From positions 7,311,162 to 7,375,161 of the forward strand of contig NC_060957.1 of the NCBI RefSeq assembly GCF_910589235.1: DNA of 64,000 nt, written 5' to 3'. Both the position numbers and the translations under genes were made by a program. Shown here one piece after another: positions 11,141 through 22,746 of this stretch; positions within the stretch are counted from its first letter, which is position 1, and every line of letters begins with the position of its first letter. The DNA is from Vespa crabro. Taxonomy: Eukaryota; Arthropoda; Insecta; Hymenoptera; Vespidae. The notes under the pieces are model-generated. The model was not told the origin of the DNA, did no database searches, and saw nothing but the letters and a program-made list of their open reading frames with translations.

Positions 11141-11500
11141 TGTTCCTTTTATTTTCCAACGAGTCGTTACAAATGGTCACACGATGTTCCGTGCGTGTTC
11201 GTCGAGCTACTCCTCCTCGAAAATAGACCCCGCGGAGGTGGAGGATAAAGGATAGGCGACGCTCGGAAGTCTCTCAAGCGAAAACGATCGCCCATTAGTA
11301 CCTATGTGTTTGTATATATATGAGTATCTGCGTGTCTGCTTGCTGGACCAAGCCGAAACACAGTACTTGGTATCAACCGACGATTATTTATCGTTCCTCC
11401 TGAGATAATTGGCCGATCTGGAAGCCAATCAACGTGGGCTTCGCGCTCTCATATAAACGAAATCCACGCTTCGGGCTTCGAGCCAACCGAGAAGAGTTAA
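11141..11500. other. repeat-poor island
   Basis: Higher-complexity sequence with frequent CpG and no array. 11230-11290 and 11400-11490 look like typical conserved-element composition, but no gene or RNA is recognised. Confidence 0.45.
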
Positions 11501-11508
11501 AGAGAGAT

Positions 11509-11509
<1 letters not shown>

Positions 11510-11578
<69 letters not shown>
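11510..11578. repeat. (GA)n microsatellite
   Basis: Sixty-nine uninterrupted purines, nearly all GA dinucleotides. One of the longest pure GA runs in the window. Confidence 0.97.
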
Positions 11579-11583
<5 letters not shown>

Positions 11584-11704
11584 AGTACTCGAAGCAGTGC
11601 CTTCTCGAAAGAAGAAGAACATTGGCGTCTGCCTCGTAGTTTTACGTATCAATGACGTCGAACGAGCGCGAAATACCATGGTGAAGAAAATTATATATCT
11701 GTTG

Positions 11705-11726
11705 GAGGAGAAAAGAGAAAGAGAGA

Positions 11727-11767
<41 letters not shown>
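11705..11767. repeat. (GA)n microsatellite
   Basis: Imperfect GA-rich start, then a pure GA run from 11730. Confidence 0.96.
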
Positions 11768-11771
<4 letters not shown>

Positions 11772-12839
11772 GATGAAGTGAGTCTTTTGCCTCTACGTCT
11801 CCCTTTTCGCTCGTTAACTCGGTGTATTTCTAAAAACGAACGTTCGCCTTTCGGCTGAAATAACGAGGCTCGTCCCGACGATGCCAACAAGCGGAAAAGG
11901 AAATGCGAATATTTATCGATCGTTATATGAAGAAATTATTAGAGATAGAAGAAAGAAAAAGTAAGACAGAGATATTTTCTTGTTTGTTTTTAGAAAATAG
12001 AGAAAACTTTCTTGATAGAAAATTATATCATAAAAAATCCATGTTAGAAACGTGCTCGTTTTGAGGAAAAAAAATATTAGACGTATCAGAGCTTGTTCGA
12101 AAGAACACATTTCCACTGACTGAAAGTCGAAAATCGATCGTCGATCCACGATAGATAATCGCGTTAATTCGTCGTTCCCCTTTGCTATCGCGTACCGCAC
12201 ATCCGCAAACTCTGTGTCAATAGATACGGGAACACGTACAAAATGGAACCGAGTTAACGCGATTACCATCGTTGATGCGCTTCCGACTTTGACGTGCTTT
12301 AACGATGTTTAATCGCCGATCTCCCCACGTCACGTCGAATTTTCCGATTCGCTCTACCAATTTGGCTTGCCGCGTCGCGTCCGATCACAGTTTCCGCTTT
12401 TCGTGGATACGAGGCAAATACGAAATAGTTTTGGCTGTTCAAATCTCTTTGCTTTCAAAGACGTTATACCAAGAAAGTTTGATAAACTTAAATTGAGAGG
12501 AAAAAAAAAGTAATCGTTCGATCATTAACTTCGATATAAGAGAGTAAGAAAAAAAAAAAGAAAAGAAATTTTTTATCACGCTTAGAAAAGCTCGATACTA
12601 TTCTATTTATCTCTTATCTCGAAAATCACATGTGATATACAAGATACATAGGATTGTAAGATACGTTTCGGCTTTGTCTCGAGAGATTACCAAGCATTCC
12701 GTGGTTCATCGATCGGTTTTGCTCTTGAAGTGGCTGGTCGAATAGTCGGTTGCGACCTTATTGTTGTGTGCTGCTAGAAACCGAACGGTGGTTTCTCGCT
12801 TGGAACGAGCGTGCGATAGAGAACGAGACAGAGCAAGAG
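11768..12839. other. unique non-coding sequence
   Basis: No gene recognised. 12100-12420 is CpG-containing, repeat-free DNA. Short A-rich homopolymers lie near 12499 and 12550. The open frames do not resemble known proteins. Confidence 0.6.
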
Positions 12840-12877
12840 GGAAAGAAAAAGAGAGAGAGAGAGAAAGAAAGGCAGGA

Positions 12878-12932
<55 letters not shown>
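12840..12932. repeat. (GA)n microsatellite
   Basis: GAAA-variant GA repeats, then a pure GA run from about 12885 to 12932. Confidence 0.96.
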
Positions 12933-12937
<5 letters not shown>

Positions 12938-13312
12938 ACAAAGAGGCCGTTCCGATTTTCCACGCTAGAATCTTCGAACGGCGATTCAAGAGAAGCAACA
13001 GCAACGGTAGCGACGGGCCCTTTTCTTCCACGCGTTTCATCGTAACGTTCGCGAGCCGGGGTGTTAATGGCACTCGAGGCCGCGGGCTCCATCCATCACC
13101 AGTGAAACCACTGTACGTTTCGCGGTGTCTACGGTATATATCCACCGTGTTACGTCTCTGACGTAGCCGCAATAATGCTCCCTCTGTATGTTCCTAATAC
13201 ACCTACGCCTCGACCGGCCACTCACCGTGAATTTATTAACGAGTGCACGTTACTTTTCGTATGAACTAGAATCCTCTTCTCCACCCTGTCTCCCTTCCCC
13301 CCTCTCTTCATC
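12933..13312. other. repeat-poor, CpG-containing island
   Basis: About 380 bases without arrays, relatively rich in G+C. Open frames run through it on both strands, but the peptides are dominated by flanking repeat translation and no domain is visible. Confidence 0.45.
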
Positions 13313-13320
13313 CCTCTCTC

Positions 13321-13355
<35 letters not shown>

Positions 13356-13369
13356 TTCTCTCTTTCTTT
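13313..13369. repeat. (CT)n/(CTTT)n microsatellite
   Basis: Pyrimidine array of CT and CTTT units. Confidence 0.95.
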
Positions 13370-13714
13370 GTGTGGGAGCCAACGCTCGTTTTCCTGGTGT
13401 GTTAGGTATAAATGATACGTCCGTATCGAAAGTTCTTAATGGATACTCGCGGGACTCGTACAGCGATATCGATCTTCCGACCGCGTCCATGCTAACGAAT
13501 TGAATTGGATTCGTTCGGCCAGTGGCGTCGAGATTAGGGTATTAGAGATACGCGCTTGTAACTCGACACATGGGATATTAGTTGAGATTTATGATTGTAG
13601 ATATTTGTGTCTACGAGAGAGATAGGTAAATGTATATTTGTTCAAAGAAATATTTGAAATAGTTCATAAAGCCTTCATTGAAAAATTTTCTTAAATTCGA
13701 TGTGTATATATAAG

Positions 13715-13716
<2 letters not shown>

Positions 13717-13779
<63 letters not shown>
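13717..13779. repeat. compound (CT)n(TA)n microsatellite
   Basis: A CT run at 13717-13749 switches without a break into a TA run at 13749-13779. Further TA follows at 13783-13793. Confidence 0.97.
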
Positions 13780-13781
<2 letters not shown>

Positions 13782-14218
13782 TTATATATATATAAAATTA
13801 CTTACGTTGGAGGTCCAATGAAAGAAACAATTTTATAGTTCCTTCTTTTAAATAAAATACTCGTAATTTAACACTAGTGATGGATTTATTATTTTCGATG
13901 GACCGATTACTCGAGTGAGATACAGCGACGATGACTGAGGGTCGGAGGTAAAGTAAAATGGTGTGAGTATCCGTGCAAGTTTTATTTATGAGCCGAAACG
14001 AGCATCCAGTCGTACTCTCTCCTTTCTCTCCCCCCCTCTCTTTCTCTCTCTTACGCACTCTCTCTTTTCCCTCCTCTCTTACGATCGTCTATCCCATTTC
14101 TCTTTCGCCGTGGGCCTCCCTTTCCGTATCGTTCCCTCGTTCTTCATTTGCCTAAAAGACCCCTTTGTCCACTCGTCTTCATCCTGCTTCGCTTACGAAC
14201 TCCTCCGCTTTCGTCCCT

Positions 14219-14222
14219 TTCT

Positions 14223-14270
<48 letters not shown>
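14219..14270. repeat. (CT)n microsatellite
   Basis: CT array within a pyrimidine-biased strand extending from about 14010 to 14290. Confidence 0.96.
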
Positions 14271-14271
<1 letters not shown>

Positions 14272-14273
<2 letters not shown>

Positions 14274-15178
14274 CTTTTTTTTGCTTCGTTCTTTCGTTCG
14301 TGTATCGAACTTGGTCCACTTGGATCGAATAACGTGAAACATCGTTTCTTTTCTTTTATCCTCTTTCTTTGCTGATTCTCCCTAACGTAAGCTCGAATCA
14401 TCGACTCTCTTGAATCCTCGAGATAATCGATGTAATTCACCCTTCCAAAAAAATCCATATGGCAGATACAAAAAATACCATTCCCATTCGTTCTTTTTAC
14501 GAGACGTTTTACTACGGAAAACAGACCAGCATGTTTAATGACCCACTTAGCCTGCGTACATTATGATCGGTGACTTATTAATGATGGCGCTTCGGTCTCT
14601 TGACCCTGGCCACCAATAGCGCTAAAACGTGTCTGTTTACGTAATGAGCAAGAGTCAAAAATTCATGCACTTTCCATAGGGGATTTCAGTCACCGGAGGA
14701 AGGAAAATTTATTTTACGTACTGCTACGTTCCTCTCGTATGTACTCACAGCTCGACGATTCTCCTACAAATAATGACTTTGTTTTTCTTTGGATACCCGT
14801 GCGTAGTATAAATATATATTTGCTCTTTGTTTTTCGGAAACTTGTGAATGTCATATCGTTGTACGGTATCGTTGAGGTGAAATAAAAAATATTTTCAAAT
14901 ATTTATCTGTTTCGTACCTAAATATTTTCGTACCTATACGTTCATTGAATAATATCTTGATTCATTTATTTTGATCGTTGAGAACTTTATTTAAATTTTC
15001 ACCTTTACACGCTTGATTTATGAGTAATACAGTTAGTTACTCGTAAATCATAGTGGCGTAAACACTTGCGTAGCTGTAACAGCGAAGACTTTACAAATAC
15101 ACAATTTCTTCTGAAAAATTATTGTAAGATATTTGAATCGACATTTATACTGTAAAAATATATTTAATTGTAGATGTA

Positions 15179-15180
<2 letters not shown>
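14272..15180. other. unique non-coding sequence
   Basis: No gene recognised. 14500-14720 is a repeat-free island of ordinary complexity. 14830-15180 is AT-rich. Confidence 0.6.

Positions 15181-15239
<59 letters not shown>
15181..15239. repeat. (TA)n microsatellite
   Basis: About 59 bases of pure TA, self-complementary and able to extrude as a cruciform. Imperfect TA-rich sequence continues to 15275. Confidence 0.97.
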
Positions 15240-15240
<1 letters not shown>

Positions 15241-15275
15241 CATATATGTATACACTATATATGTATATATATTAT

Positions 15276-15535
15276 TATAAGCGAGCGTGAAACGAAGCGA
15301 CGAATTTGAACATTCCAAGAAACGATTTCGTGCGTAATAATATGTACTACGACACGACCGTCCGTGATCTCACAAATGAATTTTTTACACAACATAGGCC
15401 GACTCAAAGGGTCGTTTCGTGACCGATCGCAGAAGATCGAATACTCGGTTGGGGTCGTTGCCGCAATGTTGGTAGCAGAAACGACTCGTTTTTGCGAACA
15501 CTCGTTGAAGCTAAACGGTGCGAGACCCTCCACCG
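15276..15535. other. repeat-poor island
   Basis: CpG-containing sequence with no array. An open frame runs through it on both strands, but no family is recognised. Confidence 0.45.
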
Positions 15536-15583
15536 ACCGACCAACCAACCAACCAACCATCCAACCAACCAGTCAGGCAGTCA
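15536..15583. repeat. (CCAA)n microsatellite
   Basis: ACCAACCAACC-type tetranucleotide units, degenerating into CAGTCAGGCAGTCAG at the right end. Confidence 0.92.
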
Positions 15584-15599
15584 GTCTATCGCCGGCCGT

Positions 15600-16748
15600 G
15601 CCTTTCTCCTCCCCCTAGAAATTCGAACAAGTACGTACATTCGACGAATTGCGTAGGTAGAGAAAGAGAAAAAGAGAAAGAGAGGCTGAGGTTCGCGTGA
15701 CTCGGAGGCATTTACGCATCGAGCTCAACCCCGTCATTTTTTCTCCCATGGCTTCGGAGATCCCACGGCGCCGCTCGTCGCTGCCACGAACTTTTTCTCT
15801 CTTTCTCGAAAATACACCCCGTCGCGATTTCCTATAACAACCATTTTCTCTTTCTTTTCCTTTCACCCTCCTCACATCAGACCGATCTCGTTTTTATCAG
15901 ATCAAAATCGAGACTCGTGCGGCACGTTCAAACTCACATGATCACGTACTCGCAAATTACATACTTTTAAAATGGATGGTAACGCCTGGAAAGAAGTGCA
16001 GAATCCGATCGGATCATTTCCCTGAAGAGTAAACGTCGTTTCGAACCTTTTTGATTGGTAAGAGAAATTTTTACTTCGAATACGGGTATTTTTAAACTAT
16101 GTTTGCAAACTTAACGTTAACGTTCTTTGACGAATCACGCGAAGGATCGATCGACCAATCGATCGACAAAGAAAAAGAAAAAAAAGAAGAAAAATTTGTT
16201 CGATCAAAGCAACATTTTTATCGAACTTTTTACTATCGTAGTCGTTTGCATTGATCTTTCAATTCCCTTTGATAGCAATCGAATTATTTCGTCGCGGGAG
16301 CAACCAAAAGCGAATTTCTTTCGCCTCCTTCGTTAACGCGACATGAGCATTTGAGGATAAAAACATAAGATGAAAGTCCGACCGAAAAAGAATCTTTTCA
16401 ATGTTCAAAGCAAACCTCGCGAATAATTTTTACATTGGACCAAGCCGCAACTGGTTTTTAAAGTTAAGAGCCTCGTAAACGCTTAAAGCAGTCGTCCCAC
16501 CAAAAGTGTCGGCTACGAAACGATCGTCGGCACGCAGTAACGTGGACTCTTCTTCTGGAATTCAGAAGATCCGTTCTTCGATGTTTCGAACGATGGAATA
16601 GTAAAGAAGAAAGAACGAAAGAGAAAGAGAAAGAGAAAGAAGAAGGTTACTTGCGTCCACATGCGAGCCTCATAAAAAGTGTCTGGAGAAGGTCTGCACG
16701 TTCGTGCATCAACGAGAAACAAGTTTGCTATGTCCAAACAAGTCTACT
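15600..16748. other. unique non-coding sequence
   Basis: Purine- and pyrimidine-biased patches (15658-15685, 15790-15870, 16610-16645) in ordinary AT-rich DNA. Overlapping GATCGATCGA motifs occur near 16145-16165. No gene recognised. Confidence 0.6.
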
Positions 16749-16749
16749 T

Positions 16750-16789
<40 letters not shown>
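16749..16789. repeat. (CT)n microsatellite
   Basis: CT run with one CTTT variant. Confidence 0.95.
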
Positions 16790-17526
16790 CTCGTTTCACA
16801 TTCCATACCGTCTTCGACAATCACGAGGGCTACTACCTTGCGCATACGTGCAGCTTGGTAAATTTGCTCTTACCAATCTTCTTTTCGTATGTATACATAT
16901 ATAAAGTATAGCTATGTGTATGTGTGTTATGTAGAGTCGGCAAACAGACGGACGGATGGCGCGTGCCTTACCGATGGGAATAAAATGTAAAGCATTATTT
17001 CGAAGTAGACGCACGTACGTTGGAAAGAGACGACGAACGGCTTCACTTTTATCTGCTATTTATTTTTTCTTTTGCCATTCGCTAATTGGTGGAAAGAAGA
17101 AAACGAAACTGAAAAAAAAACAAAAAAAAAAAAAAAGAAAAAGAAAAGGTGTATCATCTCGCGTGTCAGTTAATAATTAAGAAAATGACAGACTTTTATT
17201 TCGCTTCGTAGTGATATCTACTTTTCCCATTATTATAGTTTGAGAAGAAAGGCAAAAGAAAATTTACGCTCGAGTAATAGAATTTCCTAACAGGTTTTAT
17301 AGTTTAGCTTCTTAACTTTTTCGCGATCGTCGTTTTCATACTCGTCGTCATCGTCGTCGTTGTCGTCCAGCCACGGAAGGATTTTAGAATGTCGCCCATC
17401 GAGTTAGGAAAGCCTTTTCCACTTCGTTTCTTAGCTACACCGAGCTGCTTTTATACTGGACATTATCATAAATTCTACTTTTTATCCTAGCTTACACCAA
17501 AACTTTGGAATCTCTCGGTGAAAGTC
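16790..17526. other. unique non-coding sequence
   Basis: No gene recognised. It contains an A-rich homopolymer near 17116-17148 and an imperfect GTCGTC run at 17330-17368. Confidence 0.58.
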
Positions 17527-17529
17527 TTT

Positions 17530-17568
<39 letters not shown>

Positions 17569-17574
17569 CCTCTT
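17527..17574. repeat. (CT)n microsatellite
   Basis: CT array with CTTT at both ends. Confidence 0.95.
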
Positions 17575-17937
17575 TACTTTACTTATTGCTTTTCGCTTTA
17601 TTTAAACAGGTATCGTTATGCTTAAATTCTAGTAGTCAAGTGGATCTTGATATATAAAAATCTATTCGATATCTTATTTATTTAATAATTATAATTCGAA
17701 TAGAAAAATGCTGAAAATTTAGAAATCTGGCGGTAAAATAAAGATAATCGTAAAATGTCTTACATCTTCTTTCGATGCGTTTACCAAATTCTGTGTACTT
17801 ATCTACTTACCAACACGAAGATAACGAGCGTAGATCTTGAAGGATAAACCCTTCGTAATAACTCGTACTATCGGGTAATCCTTGTAGGAGCGTATAACGA
17901 AAAGTTAGCCAACTAGTCTGGTCTTGTTGTCTCTTAA

Positions 17938-17940
<3 letters not shown>

Positions 17941-17987
<47 letters not shown>
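17941..17987. repeat. (TA)n microsatellite
   Basis: Pure TA run of 47 bases. Confidence 0.97.
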
Positions 17988-17990
<3 letters not shown>

Positions 17991-19663
17991 AGTGGAACGA
18001 TTTTTCTTTTATTTTAAGACTATATTTCTTTGGTCCGTAATAGTCTGAAAAAAAGTTTCTGAAGAAGGGAAATAGATTACCTACGTTATTTGCTATAGCT
18101 ACTACCGTTGTAGCTGCTGCTATTGAATGGAAAGGGGTGGAGAATGAAGGAAGAAAAGAATCGGTTAGAATATCCGACCACGAGGAAAGTATTCGAAACC
18201 CATAACCACCTTTATCCGTGGTTTTGTGGTCTCTTTCTTTCTCTTTCTCTCTTTTTCTCTTTCTCTCTCCCTTCTTCTGGCACAATGGGGCGCGATAGGG
18301 AAAAAGGAAGAAAAGGAAGAAAAAAGAAAACTAGTTTCACTTCGCTTTTCCCAGACCGTTGCATACCTTTGGTATCGTTCGCGACACGAAGCGGCACAAA
18401 GTATTTCCATTACGCTGCTATGTATTTCAACGGTGCATAACTTCGTCCTGTAATTTTACTCTATTTCAACCGTGAACCTCACCGATTTTCCACCATCTCA
18501 GTTTTCTTTTTCTTACATTTCTTTTTCTTCACTTCTTCTCTTCCTCTTCCATCTTATCCTCTTTTCTTCCTCCTTCTTTTCTTCTCTTCTTCCCTTACGT
18601 TTCACACAAGGTTACTCTATTGAAAGAGTTACGTCAAGCTTTATTCATTTTACAAGAACGACGTACCGTCATTGTTGGCTGCTGTATTTTATATCTTCTA
18701 TCTCTTTTCTTCTTACAAGTTTTTCCAGACCAGCTGTGTTCGATAAGCTTTGGTCATAGCGGTAAGCAGGTCGTACATTTCGTTTACGATGGAAATCGCT
18801 ATTTGGTAATATCGATATTATTTCCGATCGAGCCACTATAACAGGGGGAAAAGAAAGAGAAGGATAGAAAATACTTCAATTCCTTTCTTCCTTCCTTTCT
18901 TACAACATTTCTACTAACTTTCGAATAATTGATTTCCTTTTTCGAAGAATTTTCGTTTACGAAAACGAAATAAATTATCGTCACGCTTATGCTTATACAT
19001 TATTACGATATTTCTAAGGTAATAACACATCGCGCGTGTGGACGATCGATATTTTTAATATAATCGTTCCTTCCTGAGATAACGGACTAACGAAATTCGA
19101 TAATTATTTAGTTATTCTTGATATAAAACAGCCGGTTAACGAGCGAATGTCACATAGATGTGATGGGAAACATTAATGCACTATTAAGAACATTGAAAAT
19201 CGTCATTAAGAGATCGAAGTTTAACGATCCCTTTAACTTTCTTTCGATCTTGGAAGTCTTGTTCTGGATGCTTTCAACGATAGCAGCTTCGTTTCGTCTT
19301 ATAGTTGGAAGGTGGTTTAAAGGGACGATCGATAAAGTCGAATAAACTCGCACAGCGTAATCTGGAGGAAGTCGTGAGTCTAATTACAAACCGGAGTAAC
19401 TCGCAAGCAGTTAGAGATATAGTTTCATTAATGCACACACAGGAGGTATTCAGAGATAAGATTTTTATTTCTTTTTCCTTTTTTTTTCTTTTTCTTTTCT
19501 TTTTTTTTTCTTTTATTAATGTATTAAGAAAAAGAGAGAGGGTGAGTTAGCTAGTAAGCCAGTCAGAGCAGTGGGATTCATTAAGCTCTTCTTCTAAAGA
19601 AATCTATAAACTTTTGCCGTACGAAACACTTAGAGTAAAGAGAACAAGAGAGACAGCGTGATA

Positions 19664-19666
<3 letters not shown>
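17988..19666. other. unique sequence with pyrimidine-rich patches
   Basis: No repeat array longer than a few units except the CTTT-rich stretch 18229-18270. 18500-18600 is strongly pyrimidine-biased on the plus strand. A splice-like segment at 18690-18767 is listed separately. 19130-19450 is ordinary AT-rich DNA with short open frames and no recognised protein. Confidence 0.55.
18729..18761 (+). other. possible microexon (33 nt)
   Basis: A long pyrimidine-rich tract ending TTTTTCCAG at 18728 precedes 33 bases that are followed by GTAAGC. One of three frames is open through the segment (…QLCSISFGHSG). Acceptor and donor are both fair matches to the insect consensus. There is no homology support, and AG…GT pairs at this spacing arise often by chance. 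Confidence 0.2.

Positions 19667-19694
<28 letters not shown>
19667..19694. repeat. (GA)n microsatellite
   Basis: Pure GA run. Confidence 0.95.
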
Positions 19695-19779
19695 GCAGGG
19701 TGGGAGGTAGGGACTCGTGCAGTTGGCGCATATAAGCAGAGTGCAGGTGTACAACGCATACATTTTCCATTATTATCTC

Positions 19780-19930
19780 GACGTTTTATGACGGCCCTTA
19801 CGTGGCTGATTACCTGTCACGCTCGTGCATTATAAATATACAGATCTACATCTGATCTATGAATAATTCGAGCGGCTTTAAGCCGATTTCGCGCGTTATG
19901 TCACTCGTGTAATACTCACTTGTGCGGAAC
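19780..19930. promoter_or_regulatory. repeat-free island, possible conserved element
   Basis: About 150 bases without simple repeats, lying between GA tracts. It carries TTATGAC, GCATTATAAAT, TTTAAGCC and CACTCGTGTAATAC-like words of the kind seen in insect enhancers. No promoter or RNA is recognised. Assignment as regulatory is inference. Confidence 0.25.
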
Positions 19931-19940
19931 GATTCTTGTC

Positions 19941-20020
19941 AAGAGAGGAAAAGAGAGAGGAATGGAAGAGAGAAAGAAATAGAAGAGAAAGAGAGAGAGA
20001 GAGAGACAGGAGAAAGAGAA
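19941..20020. repeat. GA-rich imperfect microsatellite
   Basis: Purine-rich strand with a GA core at 19990-20006. Confidence 0.9.
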
Positions 20021-20183
20021 TATAATGACAATATTGTCGAATCGAAGAAAGCAACTTATGGATTTCTTTTTTTCTTTATTACTTACTACCTTTGTGCATT
20101 TACTTATGAATAAGAAAAGATTTGTCGCAGATCGAAGATCCCTTTCACTTCCTTCTCAGGATAGGCGATAGCATACAGCTCGG

Positions 20184-20219
20184 TTAATGCGCTCGCTAAT
20201 GCGATCGCTAATGCACTCA
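20184..20219 (+). repeat. 12-bp minisatellite, three copies
   Basis: TTAATGCGCTCG, CTAATGCGATCG and CTAATGCACTCA follow one another without gaps. Confidence 0.85.
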
Positions 20220-20224
20220 AAGTG

Positions 20225-20362
20225 AAGGGGGGAGGGCAAGACGGAAATAAAAATTATCACGACTCATTGCCGAGCGGTCGTGCATGCACATCTCGTGCCA
20301 GTATGTGGGGGTGGTCGTAGAGGTGGTAGCGGTAAGTAGGAGAAAAGGGGGTGGGGAGGGTG
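20225..20362 (+). other. G-rich cluster
   Basis: G runs at 20227-20232 plus GGG, at about 20305-20309, and at 20347-20360 as GGGGGTGGGGAGGG, running into GGGTGACCACCC, a small inverted repeat. Several G runs on one strand could form a G-quadruplex. Confidence 0.5.
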
Positions 20363-20370
20363 ACCACCCT

Positions 20371-21088
20371 TATCCACTTTTCCTCGAATGCACGCAAGCT
20401 TCCGTTTCCTTCGTTACCGCGTAATAATTATTATCTATTGCTCCAACGTTTTTATCCGCTTCAGTACAAGTCGCTTGCATTAGCTTTATCGTTCCTGAAC
20501 TTTGCGTTCTTCGTCCTTTTAACGCAGTACTACTTCACTCTATGGCTTTTTTACGAATTCCACGCGTCGGCTTTTAACTCTTCGATCTTTATCTCGTCGT
20601 CTTGATTCCCTTCGCTGTTCTTTTTTTTTCTATTTTACGTAGGTCACTTCGTAGGCATACGAAGAGAGAGAGAGAGAAAGAGAGAGAGATACTTTTTCAC
20701 CGAACTTTCAATGAAAAGAGAAAGAGTGAGATGATATTAAAAAAACTCTTAAAAGATTAAATTAGTGATAACAATTATTTTAATTTTTGTGAAAGTTTCT
20801 AAGCTTCGTCGTAAAATATATTACATTTTTTTTATAGCGTTGGTGTTGCTATTGTTATCGTTATCTTGTAGACATTCTGCGATTTTTTTCTATGCGTAAT
20901 TATTTCTTGTCCATATTTTGTTAGTCTCGAGAACGCCCGTTATAACTCGTTTTTCCACAATGTATAGCACGAATTTTCGCGATGACGTCGTTGTCGTCGT
21001 CTTCGTCGTCGTCGTCGTCGTTGTGTTTGCTATGTTCTTCAACCTTTTTTCACTTTTTATTATTTACATACGTGCCAAATTAACGTGG
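20371..21088. other. unique non-coding sequence
   Basis: No gene recognised. A pyrimidine-rich patch ends in ACGTAG|GTCACT at 20642/20643, a good acceptor with a poor donor. A GA run lies at 20664-20690. An imperfect GTCGTC run (20979-21025) reads as poly-Val on the plus strand. Confidence 0.55.
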
Positions 21089-21091
21089 CTG

Positions 21092-21139
<48 letters not shown>

Positions 21140-21140
21140 T

Positions 21141-21189
<49 letters not shown>

Positions 21190-21215
21190 GCTACTACTAC
21201 TACTACTACTACTAC
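21089..21215. repeat. (CTA)n trinucleotide array
   Basis: About 42 units of CTA with only three single-base variants. It translates as poly-Leu, and as poly-Val or poly-Ser on the other strand. This is the reason for the apparent open frames. Confidence 0.97.
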
Positions 21216-21244
21216 AAATACTGCTATGACATAAAATATGGATA

Positions 21245-21275
21245 ATACAAATGGAAATATGTATTTCCATTGTAT
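21245..21275. repeat. imperfect inverted repeat
   Basis: ATACAAATGGAAATA (21245-21259) and TATTTCCATTGTAT (21262-21275) pair over 14 bases with one bulged A and a two-base centre. It lies 30 bases past the (CTA)n array. Confidence 0.75.
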
Positions 21276-21709
21276 GTATATCATGGCTGAGAGAAAAAAA
21301 CAAGAAGGTTTTTGAGAAAACGTTACTTCAATTTTTCACATTCACCAACGTCCTTTAACTCAATGCGGCGAAATTAAAAAAAAAAAGAACTTTTTCTTAA
21401 GTCTTCCTATCGTATGAAATGTACCGAAATTAAGAGCGAAAACGTTCGAGGATAATACATTACTTCTCAAAGTCATTTTATCTTCTTGGAGTTCTACTAA
21501 AAGAGAGAGAGAAAGGAGATTTTCGCTTTCAAGCTGTGAGACGTAAGGATTAAGTCACAAAAGGAAATTCTATAAAACTTTGTTCGTACGAATCTAATAA
21601 AACGATTCACCTTATTTACTTGTCGTTGTTCTAACATCACTGGAAAATCTTGAAACTCGTTTGACTATCAAGTTATTCTCGAGATAGTTCTTTCAACGTC
21701 ATTAAACAG

Positions 21710-21711
<2 letters not shown>
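21276..21711. other. unique non-coding sequence
   Basis: AT-rich ordinary DNA with an A homopolymer near 21378. No gene recognised. Confidence 0.6.

Positions 21712-21790
<79 letters not shown>
21712..21790. repeat. long (TA)n microsatellite
   Basis: Seventy-nine bases of uninterrupted TA, the longest pure TA array seen here. Confidence 0.98.
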
Positions 21791-21793
<3 letters not shown>

Positions 21794-22363
21794 CGTTGGA
21801 AAGTGGTGATAAAAACGTAAGTTACAAAAAAGAAAAAAGGAGGTAGAAAAAAAGAAAAAAAAAGATACTGAAAGAATTCCCCGTTCGTATTTGCCAAAGA
21901 AAGAATCATCATTTCCTTTTCCTTCCTTCCCAATGCTTGACACAATTACCGAAGTTATTAATCGCACTGCGTGCGGTGTCGTTTGGCACTCGACAGGTCA
22001 AAGACCATGAGAAGAGTGCCAACGAAAGAGATGCCCTGCAGAGATGCCATTAGTTATACACGAATGGGTGCGGACTAGGTACACACTAAGCTGGACAGAG
22101 CCTTGGAGGATCCTCTCTTTTTCACTCTATCTCTGTCTCTCGCTTTACACGTGATTTTGCCGAGGGTGTTTCGAAAAGGGCCGTTGGTTTATACACCCTC
22201 TTTATACCCCAATGGTATCGAGTTTCGAAAGGGTATCTCGGTTGGCCGCATGCCCGAGAACTTGAAAATGGAACGAAGAAGGATCTCGTTGTAAACTGCG
22301 AAGGTGTCCTCGAGGAGTCGCCCTTTTACTCGCCCTATGAGATATCATCATTTCCTCTTTATA

Positions 22364-22373
<10 letters not shown>
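21791..22373. other. unique non-coding sequence
   Basis: Repeat-poor from 21940 to 22330, with a moderately GC-rich section. No protein recognised. Confidence 0.5.
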
Positions 22374-22416
<43 letters not shown>

Positions 22417-22435
22417 CTCTTTCTATTTCTCTCTC
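22374..22435. repeat. compound (TA)n(CT)n microsatellite
   Basis: TA run to 22412 switching to CT/CTTT. It has the opposite order to the compound array at 13717-13779. Confidence 0.96.
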
Positions 22436-22746
22436 CTTCATCGATTTCCATCTTATAGCACATCTTTACTCTCCATCCCTATTACTTACTACGTAAGTTT
22501 GCGAACGAAGAAGAAACTCTGACTCCTAAAAGCCAAATTTAAATAATAATTAGGATTTACGTCGACTACCTTTCGAGTTTCGACTTTAAGATGCCGTCGT
22601 CTTCGCGGTTTCCTTCGCGAATACGCTCGTAATCGTTTAACGAAGTTAGCTACGGTAATAAGGTCACTTTCGGTGGTAGAGGAAAACTTCGTTTATATAC
22701 CGTAATTATTCTGGACGTATTAAAAGTACGGTTTTCCTGTTTGCAG

